A DNA stretch of 64,000 nucleotides from Mantis religiosa (GCA_030765055.1 CM060958.1:75908985-75972984); one strand, 5' to 3'; positions 22,250 to 33,303 are shown, counted from the stretch's first letter. Translations and numbers: made by a program. Notes: generated by a model not told the origin, from the sequence alone.

Positions 22250-23390
22250 TGATGATAATGATATACCAGAATTTCTCTTTTAGCAGATTTGAGAAGAGAT
22301 TTAACCATTCTGAAACTGTGAATGAGACCTCTGGAGTGCACTACAGTTCTGGTTATCATAGAGCAACTTGTGTCTATCAATTGTACAGCCCATAAAATTT
22401 TTTATTAGTAAGGCATAAAGCCATTTAATATATTTGGGAAAAAACATTTAACATGTATGAATGAATAACACAAACAATTTTTGGCATGACAGGAATTACA
22501 TAAAAAAGTACCAACAATAAACATGAAAAAAGTTTACTGTTGAAAACATTCAAGGTTTTTGTAAATCTAATAAAGCAGATAGGCTATTTTAGAAAGCCAG
22601 TGATAAACTCAGTCCATTAAAGTAACCCATTTATCTGCCAGATAAGTTCCTCACCTTTCTACTTACGAACAAAAAAATTTTTAAATGGAAATATGTCAAA
22701 ATTGCTTAATTATTAGGAGGAAGTAAAGAAATTTCAAGCCATATTGTCATGATTGTTAAAACTTATGTTTAACATTAATCTCTGTGTGACAGCATAAGAA
22801 AAGTAAAGTGTGCCACTCAAGTTAAAAGATGTTTTTTAGACTTCAAGTGCATTTTGGAGGTCGATTTCCTTTATGAAATAAGAATAATAAATATTGGCTT
22901 TTGGATCAGGCACAGACTATGTAATTGTGCCTACAAGTGGCAACAACAATTGACCATGGACATCATACTTTTTTATTGTTTAAACTATGAATCTTGAAAA
23001 AGGCTTCATTAAATCACCATAGAAACAATTTTGTTATTAAATACTATTTTGTAGTAAAGTTCACCAAGTTTTTTTTTAAATACTAGCACAGCTGTTACAG
23101 AAAGAGATGACACAAATAAATCTCTAAGTGAACTATAGGTATATTGGCCATGTGAATAAGACCACTATACACAGCATGTATTATGGAAGAGATATTACGG
23201 TCAGACTTATCTATATTTAGTAAATAGTACCCAAATTCAGATGAGTATTTTGAAACTTATTTGTTTACCCATTTTAGTTTTAAGTGCTTATTGTATGACT
23301 TAGTTGCATTTTATAATCTGGTTAACATGCATAATCTATCAGGTAAACTTTACTCTAGTAAGTTATAAATATTACAATATACTGAAACGG
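22250..23390. other. no gene recognised
   Basis: AT-rich stretch downstream (gene orientation) of the last recognised RFX exon. No further exon was recognised by similarity. Confidence 0.4.
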
Positions 23391-23399
23391 TAGAGCCAG

Positions 23400-23640
23400 A
23401 TTGAAAAATTCAATACCATAGCCGGGATTTGAACCACGGATCTTCTGGCTGCCGTCCAGCCGCTCTAACCCCTGAGCTGCTATGGCCAACATGCCAACAT
23501 GACATTAAATTCTCCCCCTGACTCATAGTTTTCCTGGCAAACCACTAGGAGTTCTCATAAACACATGAGACAACTACCTTAATGGCGGATTACTATGCTG
23601 AAAGTACTTTAAGGCCCGGGCTTTATAGTTCGGACCACTA
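23400..23640 (-). mobile_element. tRNA-derived SINE, family with AATTTAATGTCA head
   Basis: Minus strand: AGTTTGCCAGGAAAACTATGAGTC, GAGAATTTAATGTCATG, then a tRNA-like part with TAGCAGCTCAGGGGTTAGAGC (A box) and GATCCGTGGTTCAAATCCCGGC (B box), then CCATGGTATTGAATTTTTCA. Related copies lie at 39868, 44270, 44535 and 57590. Confidence 0.85.
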
Positions 23641-23903
23641 TTAGGTACAATTAATTTCCATTACAATATACTATTCAGTAGCTCTACGATCAACCACTAA
23701 TATTAAATACTTTAGTCACAATCAACCAAAAATGTTGACCTAAGAATTTATGAAACGTAAAGTGTTTGCACAACCTTTTAAAACTAAAAGAAAAACAGCT
23801 ATGACCAAATGTATTATTGAAACATGCCATGCAAAATTAGAAATGAAAGCTGTTTGCTTAAGTTAACTAAAATTATAATAAATATTAATTTGCAACTACT
23901 CAC

Positions 23904-24057
23904 CTCCCCCATTACTGCGATAGGTGTTTCTCCTGTTTCTTGGGCTACTTGGTGCTCAATCAAGAAGAACATATACTCATCATATAGCAGACGGATCAAG
24001 TGAAATGAGCCAAAACTTGCTGCACTGCGGAGAGTCAAATCCCGGATGACCATTGAG
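23904..24057 (-). CDS. Rfx: RFX transcription factor, exon (end of dimerization domain)
   Basis: The exon lies between a TTGTTGCAG acceptor and a GAG/GTGAGT donor. The frame, entered with two bases from the 33101 exon, reads SSMVIRDLTLRSAASFGSFH, LIRLLYDEYMFFLIEHQVA and ETGETPIAVMGE. This is the hallmark end of the conserved C-terminal region of RFX1/2/3, which mediates dimerization of these nuclear X-box-binding proteins. The 154 bases close the phase to 0. In vertebrate RFX1-3 an acidic tail follows; that part was not found in 1-23903, so the last exon is either outside the window or too diverged to see. Confidence 0.96.
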
Positions 24058-24059
24058 CT

Positions 24060-24885
24060 GCAACAAACATAGTTTTCTTTCTCAAAATTATTACATCAGC
24101 TAGAAGTCAGTCTCTTTAAGAATAGTATATACTCTCTGGAAAACTCCAAGCAGCAATTACGATATTTATCCAAATACATGATGACTTCAAATGAAGATGA
24201 CCCCCTTTTTTCAGAACACAGTTTTGGAATTTAATTCTGTAAGATGACGGCAAGGTGGCAGCAACTACAATAATAATGGATAAGATTTTGCTTTATAAAA
24301 GGAAATCATCTACTTTTTTTCTGGTTTCCAAAAGATGAGAATACTTATAATTCCTTAATGTCCAGCAACAGTTATTTTTATGGCATGAAATGAAACATGT
24401 AAAATCTGCTGCATGTATCATGACCTTGGTAGCATGTGCCCCCAAGAGCATGCTGCATAGAGCATCGAACCAGCAAAATTTGAAACTTACATTTTCTGGC
24501 ATAATGTTCAGAAAACATACATCGTGATTGCAAGATGAACCCTAGTTTTCAATATTAAAATTTTGGAAAGAAAAACAACATGTTGGGTTAAGATAAATAT
24601 GGTATAATATTTCTCAGAGAGGCAACTTATATTTGTTAAAAATAATAGTTTAACTCCTCATAAGTGGCCATACCGAACAGAAGTGAAAATGAGACTAAGA
24701 ACAAAATGGCAATATCTATACTAGTGACTGTATATAAATTGTTTTTGTTGTATTTATGATGTTAATATGAAAGTAAGTAAATTTAAGCTGAATGCAAGAT
24801 ATTTATTGTGAACTGTGGCTTTATAAACTTAGGCTCATAAGTTCTATTGTTCCACAAGAACTTATTGAATTTAGATAGATTCATT
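24060..24885. other. RFX intron sequence, nothing recognised
   Basis: AT-rich, between the last recognised exon and a mariner pseudogene. Confidence 0.4.
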
Positions 24886-24894
24886 CATTCATGT

Positions 24895-25860
24895 TTCATA
24901 AGTAAATAAAATAATTACATATTGAGCAATTCTGAAAATGAGGAAGACTATCTGATTTTGATGGAACATCACGTGAGAAGAAAAAATTGAGGAATACAAT
25001 GGAACTATTAATTCACACATTTTTTCCATTGCAATGACTGAACGATGGGCCGGAACATTGTCGTGAAGAAACAACTTTTTCTTTGCTAAATGAGGTCTTT
25101 TTCTTTTCACCTTATCACTCAAATGTTGCAGTAGTCACCAGTGATACTTTTATCATTTTCCAAGTAATCAATAAAAGTAATTTACTTTGCATCTCAGAAA
25201 ACATTTGCCATAACCTTGTTAGTTGACAAAATTGACTTTGTCTATTTCCGGAGTTGGTTCACCTGGCGCAATCCACTGTTTTGACTGTGATTTACTTTCA
25301 GGAATGTAGTGATGTATACAAGTTTCATCCATGGTACTAAGCAGTCTAAAAAATTTGCTGGAATTATTTACGGTAGAGCTTCAAATTCTTAACAGAAACA
25401 GTTTTTCTTTGCAACTTTTGATCATATGTAAACAAATGCGGCACCCATCTTGCACATACGTTGTGAAAGCCCAAAACATTACTTAAAAAATTACCTGGAC
25501 GTTCTTTTGATATGTTTACAGTCTTAGCTGTCTGAACCAACTTAAATTTGTGGTCTTTCAATACTAAATGATTATTTTTTTTTTTCAATGATCTCTGGAG
25601 TTGTAACTTCTACACAGCGACCAGAGCAAGGCTCATCACTAGTGCTCATATGTCCCATTTTAATCTCTTCAACCCACCTTTTAAACATTGTAAATGAAAG
25701 GGCAGTCTTTCAATGTAATGTCAATTTCCTCCTTGATTTCTTGAGGTGTTAAGCCTTCCAAATGGAGGTATTTAATCATGCTCGTTTTTCAAATCCTCTA
25801 TTTTTGTGCAACCTCTACAAATGTCTTGTTTCAGTTGAAAGTACAATCCAGTGGCGCATA
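24895..25860 (-). pseudogene. mariner transposase, near full length but decayed
   Basis: The minus strand can be followed in order. The N-terminal part is IKYLHLEGLTPQEIKEEID (first HTH, about 25800-25730), then KVG--D-NGTYEH, then VQTAKTVNISKERPG and RWVPHLFTYDQK (25590-25400). The catalytic region has MDE-type and LYTSLHS remnants near 25330, and LAKKKLFLHDNVPAHRSV holds the second Asp (25121-25040). The third Asp region is degraded. The open part 25122-24889 is only the end. Many frameshifts and stops; the terminal repeats were not located. Confidence 0.85.
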
Positions 25861-25899
25861 AGGATTTTTTTTTTAGCTGTAAAGTAGCATTTCTTTCTT

Positions 25900-26760
25900 G
25901 ATATCAAATAGGGAAGTGTCTGAAAAAGAGCTAACAAATATTAGATATATGAGAATGCAGAGTTCGGGAACATCTTTAAATTACCATCTTACCATCTCGA
26001 GAGAACTCTGACATCTTGTTTTGCTTTTTATCTAGTGTATAGATATGTTTTAAGCTTCAGATTTGCTGAACCATGATAATCATACATATGCAATTAATAG
26101 GCTGCAGAGTTTGCAAGCAGTTTGCTTCAGCTTATCTTCACACAAAGCATTACATCTGTCACAAAATGTAAACAGTAGTGGATATGAATCACAGGTAAGG
26201 AAGGGAGCACAATCAGCTGACTGCTGCAAGTGTACAGTTGGGTGAATAAACAACTACAGCGTGGCAATGCTAACGGGTAAGAAGCATATGCTACCTCATG
26301 TTTACACATTTCCTATTACCTTATGCAATATATAGGTTGCAAACAACGTATACTACACGGACATATTCTATCAATATTTATTTTATTGTGACAATACTTA
26401 GAATACAATTTTGGTATAATATGAACACGTATATCGCTTTAACATACAATTCATTTATACATTTTATTATGCATGCTATGCATTTTCAATAGTACCTACA
26501 GCTCATATCTTTAGTGAAATAAGATGTACATTTTTGTGTGTTGCTCTTGTGTATGCACCTATTGCAGTGAATCACCATACGCATCTTGAAGTTACGATTT
26601 GCAGTAAGACATTTATATCCTGAGAAACTGCACTCTACGTTTGCTAGACGTGATAGCTGCAAAGCGATAATATTTGACTTCAATTCCAGCACTGAAGAGA
26701 GCAGGAGAAGGTGCAATGTATATGCGCACAGATTGTCCAGGGAGTGGAGGTAGGGGTAGA
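25900..26760. other. RFX intron sequence, nothing recognised
   Basis: AT-rich, no mobile-element ends or exons recognised. Confidence 0.4.
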
Positions 26761-26763
26761 ACC

Positions 26764-26879
26764 TCTGACACCACTGTGTATTACGTAGAAAATGAAGCTA
26801 GCTACAGTGAAGCAATAAATATTACACAAACATAAATATTTGCCACTAAGGCTTCACTTATCTTAAGAAATTGATGTTA
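26764..26879 (-). mobile_element. PLE terminal fragment
   Basis: GTAGAAAATGAAGCTAGCTACAGTG, then TTACACAAACATAAATATTT and CTTCACTTATCTTAAG, match the left half of the PLE hairpin at 11236-11420. It is truncated at the insertion point of the LINE that follows. Confidence 0.6.
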
Positions 26880-26899
26880 ATACTTCTTTCTAATGCAGA

Positions 26900-27185
26900 G
26901 GTAATAATTACAGCAAACAGTTCTAACATAAATCACCTAGAAGTATGCCAAAATCAGGCCCTGCGACTAATAACCGGTGCAGCAAAATCAACTCCAATCA
27001 CGGCAATGCAAGCCTTAACTCGGAACTATCCAATACATCTAACTTTAGAGGAGTAGGCACTAATACAACATGAAAAAATGTTGCGGCTAAAAAACAACAA
27101 AATGGGAGAAAGATTACTAACAAGTTTCCTACACAAAGTTATGGAATTAAAAACAGATCTGAATCTTCCTAATTCTAAAGAAAAC
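26900..27185 (+). pseudogene. LINE RT thumb fragment
   Basis: It reads SNINHLEVCQNQALRLITGA and KSTPITAMQALTRNYPIHL, the post-RT region of Jockey/R1/I-type LINEs, with a TAG stop at about 27054. It continues in frame to SKEN at the edge of the Mutator-like insertion. Confidence 0.85.
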
Positions 27186-28469
27186 ATTTTAAGGGCACTG
27201 GGAGGTTATTTTTACCCAGACAGGGCTAGTTTATAACGATATTGAAATATAAATATATAAAACACTAAACATTGTTAGAAATTGAAATTTGGTGTGATTA
27301 TAGTATAAGGATGTGCGCATTTATCTACGGTATAATATTTACATTAAGTTCATACAGCTCCTTGCAAAAGGGGCATAAGGCACTCTGTGTATCCTGAAAA
27401 AAATCATTACACCCTACACTTCAGGTCTAGGTTTCTTGTAGGAATTTAAAGCTATAGGCACCAATGTTTTTCCTAAATAATATAAGGCACAATTTTATAA
27501 TCTAAACTAAATAAAAAGCATACATAATTTATACTATGCACAAGAAAAATTATTTAGATGTGTTAACAAAAAAATACAGTATTTTTAATGACTGAATTAT
27601 ATTTTCTCTCCATTTTATAAATCATATGAATATAAAAGTTGGTTTAATGTGTTCAGGGATCATTAACAAATAAGCACTAAAAATTTTTACCAATATCTTT
27701 TATAATTTTTGAGAAACATGCACCTAAAGTATGAAAAATCAAGTTTTTGGGAAATCATGATCAAAGATTAAGCACCATTCTTTTTAAATTATACATACTC
27801 TCAGAACAAGTCGGCTCCATATTCCTGCTCAGTTAGGTTTTCCTCGTCTTTTCTTTTCCTTTTCTTACTTCTAGCTCTACTTTCAAGCAACTGAGCTGTT
27901 CTTTTTGCCTCTGAGAGTCGACGCACATCTTTTTTTCAGACATGCTGCCCTCAATATTTTCACCAACCTTTATACCCATTTTTGTCATTACTTTATGCCT
28001 ACCACTGCACCCATCATTATAACAAATAACACTATCATATACACCAATTTTTTACATTTTTGGCCCAACATGCACAGTTTTTGGAATTCTTTTCCATAAT
28101 ATATAATGAAAACTTTCATTTGGGTATTGGGTTCGACTTTCTCAGTAATTCATCTTGAGAAAGTTCCCTAAATACTGGTTTAATTGCCAAAAGAACCTCT
28201 TCTGGAAGAGAGTGTTTATGTTTCTAAGTAGGTTAGTTCAGAAATTTCAAGCTTTGGAAGTGTGCTGAATGAAATGTGTATGCAGAAGATCAGAACGTGG
28301 GCGTGTCATTGTGCCGCCATCTTTAATTTGATGGATTAAAGGGCTTTAATACCAGCTGATGCCCTATGTTATATATATCATTCAAAAGCTGAAGAATCAT
28401 ATAATTTTTTAACACTAAAAACAAAAAATCGATTTTTTGAAGCCCATCGACCTCCCAGTGCCCTTAATC
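27186..28469 (-). mobile_element. Mutator-like (MULE) DNA transposon
   Basis: It is flanked by the 9-bp direct repeat AAAGAAAAC (27177-27185 and 28470-28478), the duplication length typical of Mutator-like elements. Terminal inverted repeats are TTAAGGGCACTGGGAGGT at 27189 and its complement at 28450-28467. An alternative reading is a piggyBac-like TTAA duplication just inside. However, the 9-bp duplication restores the interrupted LINE frame, and the protein remnant favours the MULE reading. Length is 1.28 kb, so it is deleted. Confidence 0.85.
27815..28250 (-). pseudogene. Mutator-like transposase C-terminal remnant
   Basis: The minus strand reads KHKHSLPEEVLLAIKPVFRE with LSQDELL, then after a gap and a frameshift a DRLR-type helix (VRRLSEAKRTAQLLESRA), a basic run KKRKRKDEE and a C-terminal EYGADLF before the stop. 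This order (HSLP--V--AIKP-F--L, basic helix, YGAG-F end) is one I know from an arthropod transposase-like family placed with Mutator-like elements. The catalytic part is missing. Confidence 0.65.
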
Positions 28470-28575
28470 AAAGAAAACCCACTGACTTTTGAAACAATTA
28501 ATATTCATATTTAAGTTTGAATTTATGAGTCACTATGTTTACACTCAGTCTTCACTTACTTGTTGTTGTATAATT

Positions 28576-28610
28576 GAAACGTTTTCAAGATCATTCAATC
28601 TCATCCTCAG
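28576..28610 (-). ncRNA. hammerhead-like motif of the inverted PLE
   Basis: Minus strand: CTGAGGA, T, stem II GAGAT/ATCTT with loop TGAATG, GAAAACGTTTC. AACGTT is the palindromic stem III. The sister copy at 43864-43898 has GAAAAGGTTTC, with the palindrome broken by one base. Confidence 0.55.
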
Positions 28611-28942
28611 CTGTGTGGTGACTAAATGAACATTCTTCTTCCTCCACTACTACAGTGCTCCAATTCTTCTGCCATCCGGTGTTAGGGGTACTAAGTTTTA
28701 ATACTTCATTTAATGCCGGGATTTTCAGTTTAATGTTTAAACTGTTAAAATCTTTAAGTACACCCATAGAATTAGATATTTGGGAAAAAATATTCATAAA
28801 CAAAAACCGTGATAAAGTTATAAATTTTGAAATCTCGGCATTAAATGAAGTATTAAAACTTAGTGCCCCTAACACCAGATGGCAGAGTGATCGGAGCTCC
28901 GTAGTAGTGGAAGAAGAGGGAGGTTCATTTAGTCACCAAACA

Positions 28943-29060
28943 CAAGTAAGTGAAGACTGAGTGTAAACATAGTGACTCATAAACAAGTAAGTGAAGACTG
29001 AGTGTAAACATAGTGACTCATAAACAAGTGAAGACTGAGTGTAAACATAGTGACTCATAA
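28943..29060. repeat. three tandem copies of a ~40-bp PLE-end unit
   Basis: CAAGTAAGTGAAGACTGAGTG followed by TAAACATAGTGACTCATAAA occurs three times (third copy 4 bases shorter). The inverted single copy is at 28520-28560, and a related unit follows the PLE at 43909-43965. Confidence 0.9.
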
Positions 29061-29131
29061 ATTCAAACTTAAATATGAAGAATACTTCACTGTTAATAAT
29101 GCTTCTGCTTTTAATATTTAATTAATATTCA

Positions 29132-30000
29132 ATTAGATTTAGAACAAATAGCTATAAAATCTGAAACTTCCAAACCTGTACTAAAAGCATTAGCATTAGA
29201 AACTGTGAACAATAGATACCCACCTGAAGAATGGTTACATATCTACACAGATGGATCTAACTTGGACAACAACTTAGGAGCAGGAATTAAGTGTGCACTG
29301 TTCTCATTCTATCAACCAGCAGGATACCACACAACAAACTTTGATGCAGAAGTAACGACTATTCATATTTCACTCCAACACCTTCTATACAGAATAGATA
29401 AATTCAAAAATGCTGTCATACTTTCTGATTTTAAAGCACCTTTATGTGCAATAAGTTCATATAAAATGAGGTCAATCCAAATTAAAGAATGTCACAAAAT
29501 GATCCAACAACTTCAAAAACTACAGAAAAGAATTATATTACAATGGATACCTGCACATTGTGGAATTGCTAGAAATGAATCTGCTGATTTTCTTGTGAAA
29601 AAAGGTGCAAATTTAATTCAGAATAAAAGTAAAAACTTACCCTTTACATCCATAAAAAGATTAATTAAAAGCAAATATAAAAACAAACAACACCAATATC
29701 TAACAAAGCCAAAGATAAAAAATGGAACATTTTAATTAAAAATCCAGAAATTATTCCAGAAATCCCACGTAAAGCTGCAGTAGCAAATTTTAAATTACTT
29801 ACGGAACATGATTATTTGGCCAAACACTTACACAGAATAGGAATTTATACAAGTCCAAATTGTCCTCTGTGCAACAAAGAAGAGGAAATGACTGAAGAAC
29901 ATCTTTTAACCTGTGAAGCCCTACCTGCCAGACCCACTACACAGAAATATTGGAGAGCAAGAGAACTAATGGCTTCATTCCCAAAGCCTAGCATTTGAAA
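29132..30000 (+). pseudogene. LINE RNase H domain and C-terminal zinc knuckle
   Basis: After the PLE the frame continues into an RNase H fold: HIYTDGSNLDNNLGAG (first Asp region), TTNFDAEVTTIH (Glu), VILSDFKAPL (second Asp) and WIPAHCGIARNESAD (His/Asp loop). So the active-site residues D-E-D-D are still present in the open frame 29205-29735. A frameshift follows, then PNCPLCNKEEEMTEEHLLTC, the Cys/His knuckle, and a stop at 29996-29998. RNase H helps to remove the RNA strand during target-primed reverse transcription. Confidence 0.9.
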
Positions 30001-30024
30001 ATAACAACATACTTCTTTCTAATG

Positions 30025-31020
30025 GAGATACATTTCACAAACAAATTGCTTGCGTCCTCAGTCCACAACAAAGTTTGTTTTTGTCAGGTTAAGTATTTGC
30101 TAGAAATGGCTTCAAAACATTTTGTTTCAGAGAAACTGGCACCTCAATAAACTGCATAAAAATATGGTTGATGAATACTAGCCTTGATATTACACTTTGT
30201 CCACTTCGTTTCACTGCTGTATGTTTGTGTGCTTTACTACTCTTCTGGTTTTTCCTTTTGTTTGACATATGCAATACACACAAATACCCATGACCAAGGC
30301 AGGACTCGAACCTGTGATCTTCTGTGCAATGGAATGCAAAATACATACTTTCTAGCAATCACAGCTATCCAGGGCTGGTCTCTTGCAAAACAATAGGACA
30401 CTTCATATGTCTTCAAAGCTATTTAAAATTTTAACCTTAATATAATTTTGTATCTCTTTTCTAGTTTCCCAGTTATAGAAAATTCAATGATAACTATGTT
30501 TCCAGACTATTTACAGAAAATGGAAGATATTAATTTCATTCACAATGCCAATATCTACACATGATTTCATTAATCAAAATGTTAGGTACATAAATCAATC
30601 ATTAAAACCATTTTTAAGAAAAAACTTTTGAAGTGATCAGGAAAAACCTGGACATTTCATTCCCATTGAAAACTCAATATCCAATTTTTAGATAAAATGC
30701 AATGTTTCCTTCATAAGTATAGAGTAGCAAACATAACTTGGGAGTAAACAAGTTCAGGAACTCCAGTTCCTTCCACTTCCTCTAATACAAGAAGCAAAAG
30801 TTAGGGAATAGTTTTCAAAAAATGAAAAGGTGCAGTATGACATATTCTGCACTTTAGTACTTTTAGAAATGGTAATTCTTATGCATCTTCTGGAATAATA
30901 TGTTCAAATGCTGGACAGTGAACTGAAGGTTCCTAATCCAAATTGATAAGCATAAAGCTATGCGTTATGAAGAGTAGATCTGACTATAGTTTAATTTTAT
31001 ATGCCATCAATCTACAGTAT
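30025..31020. other. no gene; one tRNA-like SINE fragment
   Basis: On the minus strand at about 30280-30350, GATCACAGGTTCGAGTCCTGCC is a good B box followed by CTTGGTCATGGG. Its A box is weak (TTTTGCATTCC). It is probably a SINE head. 30660-30715 shares an old repeat with 1625-1700. Nothing else recognised. Confidence 0.5.
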
Positions 31021-31024
31021 ATAT

Positions 31025-31499
31025 TGTGGCTTCGTGGGTTCATAGAATTGAAAGGCCGAGTTGCAGAAATTAAAAATCTCCTTTATTTTCATAGAAATAC
31101 TCTTATAGATTACAGCATTACGTTACATACAGTATCAGTCTACCAAGGTCGATCTCAATAACAGTGACAGCAGATTACATCCTTAGCTCTTGTTACAACA
31201 ACACAGCTGGCTGTCTCTCATTTCACAACACTGTTTCACAACTCGCAACTCCCTCTTGGCCAATCGTTGCCTCTTTAAATACTTCACAGATAATTTCTAG
31301 ATGATTCGCAAATAAACCAGAACGCGAACAATCTCTATCAGTCCAGAAGTAACTAGAAATTTCCATTTATCTCAGTTTGTTTCGGCAGACCCTTATCTGC
31401 CTGTTATCTGTGTCCGCGGGCTCTCGGTTTTCACACTGCCCTCCTATCGGTTTCTTTTGTGTATACAAGCCACACGATCGTAGATATGGGTTCGCGACA
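31025..31499 (-). mobile_element. gypsy-type solo LTR
   Basis: It starts TGTGGCTTCGTGGGTTC and ends TTCGCGACA, matching the ends of the LTRs at 49723 and 52317 (TGTGACTTTGTGGGTTC ... GCGACA). It is flanked by a 4-bp duplication ATAT at 31021-31024 and 31500-31503. The minus strand has AATAAA near the conserved end, the same place as in the full element. At 475 bp it is about twice the length of that LTR, so it is a related but different family. It likely arose by LTR-LTR recombination. Confidence 0.85.
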
Positions 31500-31639
31500 A
31501 TATGTACAAAACTTGGCCGGCAGGTACAGAGCCCATGTGACCTTAACTGCATTTTCCTGTGCCCACGTCCTACATACATTCAAATCATAATATATGCATC
31601 ACTCTTACTTGTTCTAGAATAACAATAGGAGTTACACGT

Positions 31640-31775
31640 GTTTGGAGGAATTTAGTAACAGTGATGTGAAATTAATGGATAAAACTATCATCAACAGGAC
31701 AATCGTTGGTTTTTCACACTAAATGTGACATAGGTGAAAAGTTGACTACAAATAATTTTATCAACATTAGGAGTG
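31640..31775. mobile_element. PLE terminal hairpin fragment
   Basis: It begins with the shared PLE terminal block GGAGGAATTTAGTAACAGTGA and ends TTGACTACAAATAATTTTATC, the same arrangement as the hairpin at 53592-53801. Confidence 0.65.
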
Positions 31776-31949
31776 TTGAGAAATGTTGTTTTGCTTAAAG
31801 TGTTTTCAAAGTACCTTGATTGCAGTATATAGTATAACATGGGGTATATATGTGCTTGTACAGAAGTTGTAAGGTAATCTGAAACTAAATTTCCTGTCGT
31901 GCATGCTCTGAGTAGAGATGTTATTCATTTGCTTGTACATAATTCATGG

Positions 31950-32825
31950 AGATGGAATCAGTTTGCAATAGGAAAAGAAAGGTAAAAATTTGTCTGCTTA
32001 TGGAGCAGAAATTAAAAGAAATTGGAGAATGATTAGAATGGTTACCTCAAAAATCTCTTGGGCACCTTGCAAAAGAAACTGACATTTCAAAAGCTTCAGC
32101 ATGGAAATTAACAACACTTTTAAACTTCAAACCAACTGTTGTTCAGGAATTGCTAACACGTGATCTCCAGTCAGATAAATTTCTGTAACTAGATTTTGAG
32201 GAATGTTAATGATAAAACAATTAATCCATGATTAATACTATTCAATGAAAGCATGGTTTCATTTATATGGTCATATGTCATCACAACTTAGCTAATATTA
32301 TGCCATAGACCTAACCTAATTTTGTTCATGAAACTCCCTTGCATGATTAAAAAACTGGGGTATGGTGCTCAATGAACAGACACAGAATAATGAGTCCCAT
32401 TTTTAATGTGTAACATAAACACAGAAAGATCGAAAAATAATATACTGGTACTATGTTTTGAAGAGCAGACAGACATCGAATGTCGGTCTGAATATTATTT
32501 CTAGAAGAACTCTGCTATCTCACATACAGCTGATGAGTCATAATTGTGAAAAAGTTTGAGGACAGAATCATTGGTAAGGGTTTACAGCCAACTCAGTCCC
32601 CTAATCTTATGGCATGCAATTTTTAATTGTGGGGCAACTTGAAAATTAAAGTATACAAAGCTAATTAGAAGAATTAAAATAACATATCAGGACAGAAATT
32701 AGTGCCACTTCAGAAGCTGAACTAATGCGTATGAATGAAATTTCCTCAGAAGATGCCATAGATGAACTGATGCATACGGATGGCATTTACAACATCTCCT
32801 GTGATAAGGTGTGTCAATTCTGATA
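31950..32825 (+). pseudogene. Tc1/mariner-superfamily transposase remnant
   Basis: It reads PQKSLGHLAKETDISKASAW as an HTH region, then FKPTVVQELLTRDL. After a degraded middle it reads FEDRIIGKGLQPTQSPNLMA with CNF-LWGNLK, the region around the last catalytic acidic residue. Stops are frequent. Related fragments occur at 60490-60900 and 63360-63625. Confidence 0.7.
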
Positions 32826-33100
32826 ATTGTTAATGCATTTTAGATTTGATTTGATGTCCATAACCCGCAGATGGGCCATGCGACTGCTGGCCAAGTTTTG
32901 CAGCACACATACTGTAGTAATAGAAACCAGAGCTGTTTTCCTTTTAGTAACACCACAGTTTAATATATACATATTTCAAAACAAATATTTCATATTCAAT
33001 GACACGTCTTCAGAGATTTATAGCTTTAATTCTGCTTACACTTAATTTCTATTTCTCTTAGCTTAAAGACCATTTTAAGCAATAAGCAAGACTAACTTAC

Positions 33101-33303
33101 CTGTAAAAAGACCATTTGAGTAAGAATTGTCTTGCAGCCTTAGCAAAGTTAGGTTTTCCTACATAAGGTTTTAGTACTTGCTCAACAACTCCTTTGAGCC
33201 ACGCAGCCCACTGTTCCAAAGAATTCTGCTGCTGTAATGTCAGTTTAAAGTCTGCTTCCAATTGCTGCACCATTCCATCATCACACTGGCAAACCCATGA
33301 TGC
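33101..33303 (-). CDS. Rfx: RFX transcription factor, exon (dimerization region)
   Basis: Acceptor TTTTTACAG at 33304-33312 and donor AG/GTAAGT at 33100. The frame is phase 0 at the start and leaves two bases at the end. It reads ASWVCQCDDGMVQQLEADFK, LTLQQQNSLEQWAAWLKGVV, VLKPYVGKPNFAKAARQFLL and KWSFY, a close match to the extended dimerization domain of RFX1/2/3. It joins QEQ of the 39403 exon to SSMVIRDLT of the 24057 exon with the frame preserved. No stop or frameshift. Confidence 0.97.

Larger units (their letters stand above)
28508..29119. mobile_element. inverted PLE fragment with 12-bp target duplication
   Basis: AATTAATATTCA lies at 28496-28507 and 29120-29131. Inside, a minus copy (28515-28720) and a plus copy (28720-29065) of the same PLE 3' part stand head to head. 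Both encode the end of the GIY-YIG domain region (ALNEVLKLS-PNT-W, then VVVEEE--SFSH). The plus copy starts at IELDIWEKIFI. Confidence 0.87.
26896..30008 (+). mobile_element. 5'-truncated I/R1-type LINE carrying two nested insertions
   Basis: ATACTTCTTTCTAATG occurs at 26880-26895 and 30009-30024 and is read as the LINE's target duplication. Removing the Mutator-like element (27186-28469) and the PLE (28508-29119) with one copy of each duplication gives one continuous reading frame across both junctions, from RT thumb to RNase H. The LINE part is about 1.2 kb. The order of insertion is LINE first, then the two others in unknown order. Confidence 0.88.

Noticed and set aside
21877..22380. 167-codon minus-strand ORF with long Leu and Tyr runs
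   Set aside because: It is the translation of two (AAT)n microsatellites; no conserved part.
27189..28467. piggyBac insertion with TTAA duplication
   Set aside because: TTAA is present at both ends, but the 9-bp AAAGAAAAC duplication outside it restores the interrupted LINE frame, and the protein remnant is not piggyBac-like.
28943..29060. Regularly repeated unit that might suggest a CRISPR array
   Set aside because: Adjacent copies without unique spacers, inside a PLE end, in an animal genome.
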